64,000 nucleotides of DNA from Prorocentrum cordatum (GCA_963575745.1 CAUYUJ010020527.1:1-64000); one strand, 5' to 3'. Shown: positions 51,247-61,849, numbered from the stretch's first letter. Program-made: numbers and translations. Notes: a model not told the origin generated them from the letters alone.

Positions 51247-52104
51247 TCAGTCGCCCCATCGTTGCCTTTTTCCCCCACGTTCGTCGGGCCTGCCTCCACC
51301 ACGCTTGCCTCCCGACTGCCAACGGTCGTCGTGCCAGCCAGCGCTCCAGCCACTCTGCCAGGTGCCCCAGGCGTCCCAGGAGCTTGTCGCCCGCTCGCGC
51401 CAGCTGCTCTGCTGGTGGTTGCCCTTGCCCGTGCCATCGGGCCGCGTGTGGCGCAGGTACTCGGCCCGTACTGTTGCCCAATCGATGCGGAAGTTGAACC
51501 TCCTGTCCATCAAGTAGGCGTTGTATCCGCAACCCTTCCAGTCCTCCAAAAACTTGTTGATGGTCGCGTCCGAGTGCAGCCTCGGGTCTGACCTGGGTTC
51601 CCTGGACCCAGGGAGCCGAATGCCTTGTGTGTAGGCCGTCCACAGAGCACAGAATACTCCACCCAACTCCGTTTGGTGTCTGGTGATGCGCTTGGCGGGT
51701 GGCTCTCCGCGGCGCCCCCAGTCCACGGAGCCCAACCAGGCCGTGTACATGGGGCCTCCATGGGCGTCGGTCAGCTGGTTGAGTGCGTGTCGCTCCGCTG
51801 ATCGAGAGTAGGCAAGCCTATGGCCAGGTGCCTGTGGGTTGCGTAGCGGGGGACGAGGACTCTGCGCATCACCCGTGTCGCGGGCGACTTCGTCGCGATC
51901 TGGCCCCCTGGTTCCACTGGCATTTTGGTCGGTGTTGGCTGGGCCACCCCAGGCGGCTATCGGGTCGCGGTCGGAGCTGGGTTCCAAGCTGTCTGCCGTT
52001 CTGCCGTTGGGCTCTGCTGAGGCGCCTTGTCGCCGGGGCCATCGTCGTCGACCTCCGTAGCCGAGCCCGTGCAGGACCCAGGAGGAGGAGACTCTTGGGG
52101 GCAT
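51247..52104 (-). CDS. Paralogue A, C-terminal segment with Arg/Gly-rich tail
   Basis: Last open segment of paralogue A. It carries GVFCALWTAYTQGI and, further on, GCGYNAYLMDRRFNFRIDWA with TVRAEYLRHTRPD, the domain shared with paralogue B. The protein ends in a Trp/Gly/Arg-rich tail (SGWSAGWHDDRWQSGGKRGG then GRPDERGGKRQRWGD), the kind of low-complexity tail common in RNA-binding proteins; that role is only inferred. The segment is one base back in phase (-1) from the preceding one, overlapping it at 51957-52104. Paralogue B makes the same -1 change at the same protein position. Stop near 51247. Confidence 0.55.
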   Translation of the reverse strand: MPPRVSSSWVLHGLGYGGRRRWPRRQGASAEPNGRTADSLEPSSDRDPIAAWGGPANTDQNASGTRGPDRDEVARDTGDAQSPRPPLRNPQAPGHRLAYSRSAERHALNQLTDAHGGPMYTAWLGSVDWGRRGEPPAKRITRHQTELGGVFCALWTAYTQGIRLPGSREPRSDPRLHSDATINKFLEDWKGCGYNAYLMDRRFNFRIDWATVRAEYLRHTRPDGTGKGNHQQSSWRERATSSWDAWGTWQSGWSAGWHDDRWQSGGKRGGGRPDERGGKRQRWGD

Positions 52105-53225
52105 CCATAGTCGGCCGAATCCGCTTTTTCAGTAGGAGGGATTTCGTCTTCACCGTCCTCGTCTTTGGCAGCGTGGCCAGGCACATTCGGGTTGCCAAGA
52201 CGCGTGTCGTCGTCTTCCGTACCCAAGGGGTTGTCTGCACCGGCCGCAGTAGAGGTGTTTGGTCTGTCCGCACTCATTGTCTGCACGCGCGACTCGGCAA
52301 GGGAGGTGATGGTTGCCGAGGCCCGGGCGTCGGCGCTGAGGCTGAGTAGGAAACTCGTCAGCGTGCCCATCTCGTGTCTGACGGGGTTGAAACCACTCGC
52401 CGGGGCGAGGGCCAAGGCGTGCTTCTCCCAGGACTCCTTGTGTTTTTCGCCGTTGGTGAGGTGGGAGACGACCCGCGCGGCGGCCAGCCGCTCGCCTTCC
52501 CAGGGCTGGTTGAGCGGGGAACAATCCTTCGAGATGCATTCGCCGTACGCCGTCCTGAGAAACTCCGTCAACCGTCCGACTGGCCAGGAGGCTTCTTCGT
52601 TCTTAGGCTCTGGGATGCTGCCATCGCGATGGCCGTGACAGAACTGTCGCCAAGTGTAGTCCAGTCCAGGGTGGAAGTCCCGGAGGTAGGTTACCAGGAG
52701 TCGCTGAACAACCACGTCTCCGCTGCCCGATCCGCTCCTGGGGTCGCCTGGGCTCAGCGCGGGGTTCTTGACGCCCCTGCTGTCCAGGAGCGGCCCCTGA
52801 GGGACTGGCAGCTCTGGCAGGAGTTCCATGAGCTGTGCAAGAGTGCTGGGGGCTTGCTCGGCCGAGGGGGCCGCTCCACCCGAGGCGCTAGACCCGGGGA
52901 GGTTTGCCGCTCCAGCCTTGGCGAAGCGATCTTGGGCCTTGGCGTCAGCGCCTATCCATGGAAGAGAACTGAAAATGTCCACCGGCACCTCCGCTACTAT
53001 CTGGCTGTTGAGCGTTTGGAGGACAGGGGCCTCGGCTGGGCACAGCGCCCTGTAGTCTCTATCAAGGATGTGGTCCAGGGTTGCAGGGCCGATGTTCCAT
53101 ACGGGGACCAGGCAACGTCGGCAGCACCAAGTGGCGTTCCAGTTGCGCTCCCACCAGGCTATGGCTCGCCGCTCGATGGGAGGCAGCCCAGCTTGCTCGG
53201 GAATCCCTACCCCCTCCGCTGGCTT
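51957..53225 (-). CDS. Paralogue A, central segment after in-frame TGA
   Basis: This frame is open from the codon after the TGA at 53226-53228 and is in phase with the preceding segment. It starts KPAEGVGIPEQAGLPPIERR, has NWNATWCCRRCLVPVWNIGP (CxxC), then SSLPWIGADAKAQDRFAKAG, DYTWRQFCHGHRDG, LTEFLRTAYGECISKD, GERLAAARVVSHLTNGEKHK and HEMGTLTSFLLSLSADA. The last blocks match paralogue B (VTFLETIYGDDIPSN, RTAAARVVAHLVGS, LSTLTLFLLGMEDDL). After them comes an acidic, Pro/Gly-rich linker. Clean homology on both sides of the TGA shows a nonsense change in a formerly continuous gene, or readthrough. Confidence 0.6.
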   Translation of the reverse strand, partial: KPAEGVGIPEQAGLPPIERRAIAWWERNWNATWCCRRCLVPVWNIGPATLDHILDRDYRALCPAEAPVLQTLNSQIVAEVPVDIFSSLPWIGADAKAQDRFAKAGAANLPGSSASGGAAPSAEQAPSTLAQLMELLPELPVPQGPLLDSRGVKNPALSPGDPRSGSGSGDVVVQRLLVTYLRDFHPGLDYTWRQFCHGHRDGSIPEPKNEEASWPVGRLTEFLRTAYGECISKDCSPLNQPWEGERLAAARVVSHLTNGEKHKESWEKHALALAPASGFNPVRHEMGTLTSFLLSLSADARASATITSLAESRVQTMSADRPNTSTAAGADNPLGTEDDDTRLGNPNVPGHAAKDEDGEDEIPPTEKADSADYGCPQESPPPGSCTGSATEVDDDGPGDKAPQQSPTAERQTAWNPAPTATR

Positions 53226-54110
53226 TCATATGAAGCAGCCCAGGGGAGGTGCTCCGGTGTTCCAGACGAGGAGCGGTGCCCCTGAGGGGCATGTGTCGCA
53301 CCGTGCGGAATAGAATTTGTTCTCCGCAGCTTTGAGGCCGAATCGCTCATCTCTGACCCGTAGGATGGGAATGGTGGCGTTGGCGCGCTCAGGGATCTGC
53401 ATGCCCGTCGGCGTCATGATGAGGTCCGACAGCGATCTCGTGTCCGCCTGGGGGCTGCATCCAAAGCCAAGTGGGAGGTGACCCAGGGAGGGGAGGGCAT
53501 CCGCCTTTTTGTCGCTTGCGGCACCGATCCTCTGCTGCTCGTGTTCCTTGACCTTGACCGCTACTGTTGCGCCGGTTGGTGCTGGGATGCCCTGGTCCTC
53601 CAGGTGTCGGATCCAGCTGATCTCGCAGTGCCACCCCATGTTTGCACCGTCGAGGTAGGCCTGGGGCCTGTTCTGTGCTACCATCAGGCGTGCGTCGTCG
53701 GATATCCACGCGCCTTCTGTGGAGCGTTGCTGGTCCTTACCGCACCTGTCGCACTTGAACCTGGCGTTCTTCTGTTCGGCTGTCAGCCTGTCGTCGAGAA
53801 TGCGCGGCGGGCCCTGCTTGGTGCCTGGGGCAGGGGTGGACGGCAAGGGGGCGTTCAGGTCGGTGTTGGATAGCGCGAATCCGCCGCCGATGTAGGCGAG
53901 CCCAGCACACCGATCGTCGTCACCCAGGGAGGCGTCAGAGCCCGCGAGCGCGACGTGAAGCGCGCACACCGAGCAGCGGTGCGTACCCAGGGGGGCCAGG
54001 GAGGCGGCTGGGACGATCTTCTCGAGGACGAGCATCGGCGCCTTCAGCTGAAAGTCCTGCCTGTCCATTTCACTCCAGGTCTGCGGGCAGCCAGCTGCTT
54101 GCGCGTCCGG
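53226..54110 (-). CDS. Paralogue A, CxxC-rich segment
   Basis: Open from about 54110; the first Met-like codon is at 54068. The upstream residues GCPQTWSEMD already match CPRTWAGMQ in paralogue B, so the join to the N-terminal segment is a +1 frame change within about 40 bases. The series is HRCSVCALH (about residue 32), AGLAYIGGGFALSNTDLNAP, KCDRCGKD (about 106), WHCEISW, LGHLPLGFGCSPQ, YSARCDTCPSGAPLL and GAPPLGCFI, then TGA at 53226-53228 where paralogue B has TGG (Trp). The repeated CxxC pairs suggest zinc binding. The family is not one I can name. Confidence 0.6.
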   Translation of the reverse strand, partial: PDAQAAGCPQTWSEMDRQDFQLKAPMLVLEKIVPAASLAPLGTHRCSVCALHVALAGSDASLGDDDRCAGLAYIGGGFALSNTDLNAPLPSTPAPGTKQGPPRILDDRLTAEQKNARFKCDRCGKDQQRSTEGAWISDDARLMVAQNRPQAYLDGANMGWHCEISWIRHLEDQGIPAPTGATVAVKVKEHEQQRIGAASDKKADALPSLGHLPLGFGCSPQADTRSLSDLIMTPTGMQIPERANATIPILRVRDERFGLKAAENKFYSARCDTCPSGAPLLVWNTGAPPLGCFI

Positions 54111-55248
54111 GTGGCGGCGCCACCGCTACGAGCTTGGAGATGTGGGGCAGGATTGCCTCGATGCGACCGTGGAGGTCGGCCAGGTCGTCCAGCGTGAGTC
54201 CCCAGGTTCTTGCGAAGTCGTGCCGGAACCCTCGGTGCGCTTCTTGCCATGGGACACAGAAACCCAGGATGGCTTCGATCACATCCCCAGCCTGCTCTGC
54301 GTGAGGGGAAGGCCACAAGAACACGCGTGGCTCGCGGAGCATTAACATCATGACGACCAAGAGCGACCGGGTTTTGCTGGATTCCATGGGGAGGCCATCT
54401 GTGTCTTGAATTTCCTTCCGGAACTGGTCCCACTTTGGGTCGTCGGGGGCGCCGCTGAGAATCTCCTGTAGGCCAGCCATTCCAGGGTGCTTCCTGTGTC
54501 TGCAGCAATCCTTGGTTGCTGCACTCCACGCCTGGGGGACCTGCCGGAAGAGTCCCTTGGGGGTGCACTGGCGTCGACCACTGAATGTTACACGCCGTCC
54601 TTTGACGTGCGGCACCGGGGGGAGGGAGTCGTCGTGCACTGCGTGGTTTGCGTCATCCCAGGGAGTGCCAAGGCCGAGTGTCCACACAATGGCTGCCCAG
54701 AGCATGTTGTAGAATAGATTGGTCGCGTCTAGACCCAGGGACATGTCGAACGGGAAGCCCAGGTGCGACCAAGCCTTGCGGTCGAGTCTGCCAGGTTGTC
54801 GCGGTGTTTCTGCCAGCGAGAACTCGTGCGGGTGTAGCCCCGCCACCAGATAGATGAGCACGTGGAAGGCAGGCGTCGAGAGGATCTCGTTGAGGCCCGC
54901 CGAGATGAGCCTACCCAGGGAGTCCCAGTCGAAGTCTTCGGCCAGCGGAGTGTTGCAGCGCTCGGCGAAGCCGCTCGCCTGGGCGTCGCGGGCTTTCCTT
55001 TTGGCCGCATCGAGCTCATTACGCCCGTCCTCTCCCTTTGCATCGCAGCTCCAGGCGACGGGGGACGGTACCCAGGTGGCGAGGTCGGGCAGTGGGTCAA
55101 AGCTCTCGTCTATGACCAGGGATCTCCTGCGGCCAGCAGGTGCGCCGCCCCCGAATCGGACCCAGAGGCGGGTCAAGCGTCCGTACTCAGAGAGCACACG
55201 CAGCTGGGACCAGGTGGCATTGGCGAACATGCGCCCGTCTCCCAACAT
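54070..55248 (-). CDS. Paralogue A, N-terminal segment
   Basis: First open segment of paralogue A; the first ATG is at 55248 and follows the leader repeat immediately (GTATCCCCAGTG|ATG). It has about 390 residues of ordinary composition, with Trp/Leu-rich patches: ANATWSQLRVLSEYGRLTRL, PLPDLATWVPSPVAWSCDAK, STPAFHVLIYLVAGLHPHEF, SHLGFPFDMSLGLDATNLFY and NMLWAAIVWTLGLGTPWDD. The hydrophobic stretches are too interrupted for confident membrane segments. RRQCTPKGLFRQVPQAWSAA with CCRHRKH adds Cys/His. From residue ~300 (LMLREPRVFLWPSP) it aligns with the start of paralogue B. The frame ends at 54070 because of a frameshift at about 54110-54130. Function unknown. Confidence 0.6.
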   Translation of the reverse strand: MLGDGRMFANATWSQLRVLSEYGRLTRLWVRFGGGAPAGRRRSLVIDESFDPLPDLATWVPSPVAWSCDAKGEDGRNELDAAKRKARDAQASGFAERCNTPLAEDFDWDSLGRLISAGLNEILSTPAFHVLIYLVAGLHPHEFSLAETPRQPGRLDRKAWSHLGFPFDMSLGLDATNLFYNMLWAAIVWTLGLGTPWDDANHAVHDDSLPPVPHVKGRRVTFSGRRQCTPKGLFRQVPQAWSAATKDCCRHRKHPGMAGLQEILSGAPDDPKWDQFRKEIQDTDGLPMESSKTRSLLVVMMLMLREPRVFLWPSPHAEQAGDVIEAILGFCVPWQEAHRGFRHDFARTWGLTLDDLADLHGRIEAILPHISKLVAVAPPPGRASSWLPADLE

Positions 55249-55772
55249 CACTGGGGATACTTTTTTTTACAGCCGCAGGCGAAAGCGCCGGCGGCGAGGG
55301 GTCACGGTCGGGCTGCGGCCGTGACGAATTACCCGGGCGCGCGCGGGGGGCCGCGAATCAGGCGGCGGGGCAAGCAGCAACCCAGGGCGTCTGAGAGGCC
55401 AGGCGGTCGTGCAAGCTGCAACCCAGGGAGTCTGAAGGGTCAGTCACCCAGGAAGCAAAGCGGACGCGGCCAAAATGGCGCGCCGTACATTCCCAGTCAT
55501 GGGTCGTGACAACCGACAATCGCATGGTGGTGGGAACCAAACTCCGCGCAAGAAAAGTCAGCCCAGGGTGTCTGTCGGGTATGAGCAGACCGATAGCGTA
55601 GCTGACGTCGTCCAGCAAGGAGGGGGATTCTGACAGCGCCAGCGAACCGTCGCAGCTTCAGAATACGCATCCGGCGGCTGACAGGGTGAGCCAGAGGTCA
55701 TAGACAACTGGGGCAACCTCGGAACAACTGCTGAGAGATGCGCCTGCACGCAGGAGACATCACTGGGGATAC
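55249..55772. repeat. Leader repeat upstream of paralogue A, bounded by 15-bp direct repeats
   Basis: CATCACTGGGGATAC occurs at 55246-55260 and 55758-55772. The ~0.5 kb between matches 49585-50060. On the minus strand the boundaries read CCCCA|GTGATG at the upstream end and CCCCAG|TGATG at the downstream end, so a GT...AG interval of about 513 bases can be drawn. Whether it is an intron, an insertion or simply a repeat is not decided. Confidence 0.8.
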
Positions 55773-56345
55773 GCGAAGCGTCTAGAATTTCAGCTGGCAG
55801 CACCGTTTCAAGAAATCAGAAACGGGCGTGGGCTTCCCGCGAAACCTCGTCCTGGGCAGTGGCCTCCACTCCGAAGACTGAGCGTAGCGTGTCTGCAAAA
55901 GTCCATGCTCCTCCCTCCCACCTCCTCTTCAGTGCTCCCGCTGCAGCGTGAGGGCGGGTTTCTCGGAAGGCGGGCGGGCCTCTGAGAAGCCCCGCCGCCC
56001 TCTGAGAAGGCCGGACCCCCGCTGCCTTCCCCCCCCTGGGCGGGCCGCCGAGATCAGGGCAGGGGCTCTGTACGTGGGGGCCCACCCACGCTCAGAAAAA
56101 GGAGACAGCAACTTAGCCGAGGGGGTGCGGGTCCCAAAAATCCAGCCCGTAAGGAGCTTAGTTCTTGGGACCCGCCGCTGCTCAGAATGTTCCGCACGAC
56201 AATGGCTGAGCGGGTGCGAGTCTCTAGTATGTTGCCCCGACAGTTTTGATCGGCACCGATGGGCATACATGGTTTTTCGTTGGGGCGACCTCCACAATGC
56301 AGAATGTCTTGTGGAATTACAAAGACACGCTGGGCCCTGCAGAGC
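55773..56345. other. Upstream flank of paralogue A, possible small exon
   Basis: A minus-strand frame at 55816-56085 ends GALKRRWEGGAWTFADTLRS and VFGVEATAQDEVSREAHARF. This looks moderately protein-like and would lie just upstream of the leader repeat, but there is no counterpart upstream of paralogue B. 55955-56060 resembles the inverted-repeat block at 23362-23545. Confidence 0.3.
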
Positions 56346-56356
56346 AGGTCAGGACA

Positions 56357-57020
56357 ATCTCCTCCTCCTCCTCCTCCTCCTCCTCCTCCTCCTCCTCCTT
56401 CTACTCCTCCTCCACTTCCTGCTCCGCCTCCTCCACCTCCGCCTCCTCTTTCTCCTCTTCTGCCTTCTCCCCCTCCACGTCCTCCTCCTCCTCCTCCTCC
56501 TTCTCAACCTCGTCATCACCATCATCATCACCATCATCATCATCATCATCATCACCATCATCATCAGAATCCGCATCAGCATCATCATCAGCATAATCAA
56601 CATCATTAGCAGTAGCAGTAGCGCCATCTTCATCATCATCGTCATCATCATCAACAGTGTCAGCATCATCATCACCATCATCATTATAATTAACATCATC
56701 ATCACCACCATCAGCGTCAGCATCATCATCATAAGTATCAACATCATCCTCATCATCAGCATCAGCAGCATCATCAGCATCAATATCATCAGCAGCATCA
56801 TCATCATCATCATCCTCATCGTCGCCATCATCATCAGCAGCATCATCAGCAGCAGCATGATCATCAGCAGTAGCCACCGCAGCAGCAGCATCATCATCAT
56901 CGTCGTCATCACCATCATCAACACCATCATCACCATCATCCGAGTCAGCATCCTTATCATCATCAGCATGATCACCATCAGCATAATCATCATCATCAGC
57001 AGCAGCAGTATCCTCATGAT
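56357..57020. repeat. (CCT)n then degenerate (CAT)n tract
   Basis: CCT-rich at 56357-56510, CAT-rich with CAG/CAC/ACA variants to 57020. Confidence 0.95.
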
Positions 57021-57069
57021 CTGGCATCAGAACAATCATGATACTGGAGAAAAGCCCAAACGATTTTTG

Positions 57070-57185
57070 TTGGGCCTATGGGGCTATAGGCCTATAGGGC
57101 TAAGGGACAATGGGGCTAGAGGGCTAGAGGGCTATAGGGCTATTGAGTTGTTGGGCCATAGGGCAAGGGCTATAGGGCTAAACAT
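57070..57185. repeat. GGGCTATA minisatellite, left block
   Basis: 8-9-bp GGGCTATA/GGGCTAGA units; the same minisatellite resumes at 57938. Confidence 0.9.
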
Positions 57186-57186
57186 G

Positions 57187-57937
57187 GGAGCAATGAAATT
57201 TCCTTGAATCTTCGTCACCTCGCTCGCTCGCGGAAGCCGACGGAAGTAAAGCGAGGCGGACGACGGCGGAAGGCCGTCGGAACGAATATGGAAGACAGCT
57301 GGAGTAAATGACGCCCCGCCCGAACCCCCATACCCGCCGTAGAACCTAGCAATGTAGTCTTCTTCCGTGGGCCGGGCGGGATCCCGCCTAACTTGCTCCC
57401 TTTTAATAGTATAACTTTAGTCCAGCCAGGCTAAAATCCCACCCATTCAAAATAGGGTAAACAAATATCCTGGGTCGTTCGACTCGAAGTAAATTTGGGC
57501 TCCGAAGTTGCAGCATTCCTGGCGTGTCAAAGTCGTCTTGAAGTCATCTTGAGATCATGTGTCGGTCATGCTTGGATCGCGCAGCCGTCGCGTGCCCATT
57601 ATGGGGCCACCATGGGCGCGCGTGGATCCATCTTGTTGCCATCGGGCCATCTCGTCGTCACTCGCGGCTCATGTGTTTGGTCATCTTCGAGTCGGCCTGA
57701 GACGGTCCAGAATCCATGGCGGGATCGTGTCGGGGTGGCGTCATCCCACAGTCGACGGGACGTTATCGCCTTTCGCTTCAGGCCTTCCTGGAACCATTTT
57801 GTGGCCACGGGGGCGTCTTGGGATCTCGCGCGCGCGAGCGCTCAGCGCGCGCGCGCGACAACTCATCTCGCCGATGGCGTGCGCACATATACTTCGTGTT
57901 GCGAGTTTCCAAGGAAGTTTTTGTTTGAGCCACGTAG
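57187..57937. other. Unique segment between two GGGCTATA blocks
   Basis: No gene recognised. 57530-57720 has loose CATCTTG/GGCCATC motifs, which look like the minus-strand form of the CCAAGATGG family. 57825-57862 is a GCGCGCGC palindrome. Confidence 0.45.
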
Positions 57938-58222
57938 GGCTATAGGGCTATAGTGCTATAGGGCTATTGGGCTATAAGGCCATCGGGCTATTGGGCTATA
58001 GGGATATAGGGCTATAGGGCTATAGGGCTAGAGGGCTAGAGGGCTAGAGGGCTAGAGGGCTAGAGGGCTAGAGGGCTAGAGAGCTAGAGGGCTAGAGAGC
58101 TAGAGGCCTGTAGGGCTATAGTACTATAGGGCTGTAGGGTTATTGGGCTATTGGACTATAGGGCTATAGGGACATCGGGCTATAGGGCTGTAGGGCTATA
58201 GGACTATAGGGCTATAGGGCTA
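57938..58222. repeat. GGGCTATA / GGGCTAGA minisatellite, right block
   Basis: About 33 units of 8-9 bp; a central run of GAGGGCTA (58030-58100) is homogeneous. Confidence 0.93.
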
Positions 58223-58224
58223 CC

Positions 58225-58314
58225 CGGGCACCCGGGCGGGCCTCCGAAATCGGCGACGCAGCTCCACGGCACCCAGGCACCCGGGCGGGCCGCCAAAATC
58301 GGCGACGCAGCTGA
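58225..58314. repeat. ~50-bp tandem duplication
   Basis: GGCACCCGGGCGGGCCTCCG and AAATCGGCGACGCAGCT, then GGCACCCGGGCGGGCCGCCA and AAATCGGCGACGCAGCT. Confidence 0.85.
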
Positions 58315-58367
58315 CCTGGCAATATTAATCCGCAAGGACCCCTACGGAGGCAAGCTCTGATTGGGGA

Positions 58368-59510
<1,143 letters not shown>

Positions 59511-59886
59511 CCCAGTCCCTCTTGCCCTCATCGCGGCGCGTGGGATGGGGACAGATACAGACCCCAGGCTGATTGCTCGCCATCGCCTGGTTCGCACTGC
59601 ATCCTGTGACTGCCCACCCGCGCAACGTCTTTTGCCGCCCGGTCACTAAGCAGTTCCGAACAATGGTACGCATGTCTTTCAAATACTGCTGCGGTGCGCA
59701 AGGCAGGATGACGACGATGCGGAAGAGGAGGAGAGGGACCAGGAAGAGGGATGGGAAGCGGGGGCGCTGGCGAAGCAAAGGGATAGGAAACGGGAGAAGG
59801 AGAGGAGTAACGAGAGAGACAGTCAGAGAAAGAAGCGGGGAAGGGGCAGGGACAGGAAATCGGCAAGGGCAGAAAGAGGGAGTGGG
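59511..59886. other. No recognised gene
   Basis: Short frames only, with purine-rich sequence increasing to the right. Confidence 0.4.
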
Positions 59887-59990
59887 AGGAGGAGGAGGAG
59901 GAGGAGGAGGAGGAGGAGGAGGACAGGAGGAGGAGGAGGAAGAGGAGAAAGGAGAGAAGGAAGAGAAGGAAGAGAAGGACGACGTCATGT
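59887..59990. repeat. (GGA)n microsatellite
   Basis: About 100 bp of GGA/GAA. Confidence 0.93.
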
Positions 59991-61225
59991 TTCACCGTAG
60001 AACGCACACGCACGAAAAAAGTGTTTTCCCTGCCCGTCCAAGGCGACGTTGTATGCCTTGGTTTCGGCAGGTTGCACGGTGCGATGGACACCTGCCTCGA
60101 GCTAAGTCGTCCAAACGAGACACCCCTGCTCTCCACAAGATTTGATCGCACGAGTCCGACACCATTTCAGATGGTACCGCCTGCGCAAATCCCACCACAA
60201 CTCAGACACGCCCACCCGTGGACATGCTCGAAAAACTGTATGTTTTGGTCAGGATGGACCACTTGATTGCCTGTTCGTAACGAAACCTTACGGAGCATCT
60301 CTCCATCCGTGACAACTGGCATCCAGGGCGAGTGCAACCAAGCCATCAGCTGGTTTCCGTCCAGGACTGCGGGTTTTTTTCCCCAGCGAGTGGCACAGAA
60401 TAGTCGTTTCTGGTATCGCGGGGTTGACGGTTCATCCCGAAGCGCGCGGGAACTCGTCGCCCAACTGATGAAACAATCTGACGCCAAGCCTTACGCGAAC
60501 CGGCGCTTCTGGGTTGGAATCCCTGCAATGGTGTCGAGCGAGGTATTCCCAGATAGATAAAATGAACTCTCGCGGATCGCAGTGGCCTCGCGACCCAATG
60601 CGAGTGGGCGATTGGCTCTTCCAGCTGCCCGTTTGCCGCTTTGCTTCCAGCGAAGCGGTCGGCTGCTTCGCCAGCCTCGGCCCAAGCGGGAGGGGCCCCC
60701 GCAGTGCCCGCCGTCCCAGGACCAATTGGGCGGTCGACCTTCCCAAGCTTCAAGCTCAATATCGTTGAGAGGCGGCCCTGGGCCACGACCCCCAGCCGCC
60801 TCCACGCGTCTCGGTGGCTCTGCGGCTTCTGCAAGCCTGGCTTCGTGCGCTTCCGGCCTCTTACGAGGCAGCAGGCGTCTGCGAGAAGGTGGGCCAGCCC
60901 TGGGCCGCCCCCGGGCTCCTGGGGCGGTCCGCAGGCAGTCGGTCAATGTCATCACCTCAGCACGGTCGATCACTGGTCTGCTTCCTCCCGGGCCGCAGCG
61001 GCCCGTCGCGCGGCATTCTAGGCCAGTCGGCGGGCGAAAGCCCACCGGGCCCTATTCCATTTGGACGCGGGCTGACGACTAGCCTCAGCCCCTTGCTACG
61101 CCTAGAAGGGACAATGGACGGACCCAGGACCCGAGACAGAGCCGACCACAGGGACCGACCGAGAAGACAAAGGCCCGAAACCTCGAGGGCCTCTGGCAGC
61201 AGGCAAGCAGCGCAAACTGCCGGCA
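59991..61225. other. Unassigned sequence, possible decayed coding
   Basis: Overlapping frames on both strands between 60150 and 61080 have fairly mixed composition (plus strand near 60450: ELVAQLMKQSDAKPYANRRF; minus strand near 60300: LDGNQLMAWLHSPWMPVVTD). I cannot choose a strand and recognise no domain. Confidence 0.3.
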
Positions 61226-61275
61226 CCGCCTCTTAGGGCGGATTTAAACCCTGGTCCTCCGCGCCAGCCATGCTA
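61226..61275 (-). repeat. tRNA-like remnant
   Basis: On the minus strand, GGTAGCATGGCTGG resembles an A box and, about 20 bp on, GGGTTTAAATCC resembles a B box. The spacing is too short for an intact tRNA. Confidence 0.25.
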
Positions 61276-61329
61276 CCAGCACCAGGCACGAGCGCAAGCA
61301 CCCTCCGCGCTTCGCCCCGACCTTCGCCC

Positions 61330-61804
61330 CCCCCCCATATAACAAGGACACGCTGCCACAAACACGAGCCAGGCGCAACGGGCGTCTGGCCCCGTCGCGG
61401 CTCGACGCCCGCGGTTGCGGCGGGGGCAATAAGGGTTCCAAGGGCACGGACAGTCAGCGCAGACCTCTCCTGGAAGACACGGGAGAGGAGCATCAAAACA
61501 AGCAACAAAAGAGACAAAGAAGCGAAGCTTGCTTTGTTCTTCCTCCGCATCCTTGCGAGCCCGGGCGCAGCACACGATATAACAACAACAGGCAGTCACA
61601 AACACGAGCCAGACGCCACGGGCGCCCGGTTCCGTCGCGGCTCGACGCTCGCGGTCGCGGCGGGGGCTGCGGGGCCCCCCAGGACACAGACAGTTGCCCA
61701 CCAGGCCAGTCCAGAGCGGCGCGGGGGAGATGCATCAAGCAAGCAGAACAAGAAACAGGGCGAAGCTTTTTCTTCCCCCGCCCCCTTGCGAGCCCGGGCG
61801 CAGC
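61330..61804. repeat. ~240-bp tandem duplication
   Basis: Units share CACAAACACGAGCCAGNCGC, GTCGCGGCTCGACGC, GCGGCGGGGGC, ACAAGAAAC/AAAGAGAC and CTTGCGAGCCCGGGCGCAGC. Confidence 0.88.
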
Positions 61805-61849
61805 TGGGCGCGGAGGAAATGAGACAGGCATAGACTAAGAGGTATATCC

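Noticed and set aside
52374-53285. 303-residue plus-strand frame
   Set aside because: Antisense shadow of the conserved minus-strand paralogue A.
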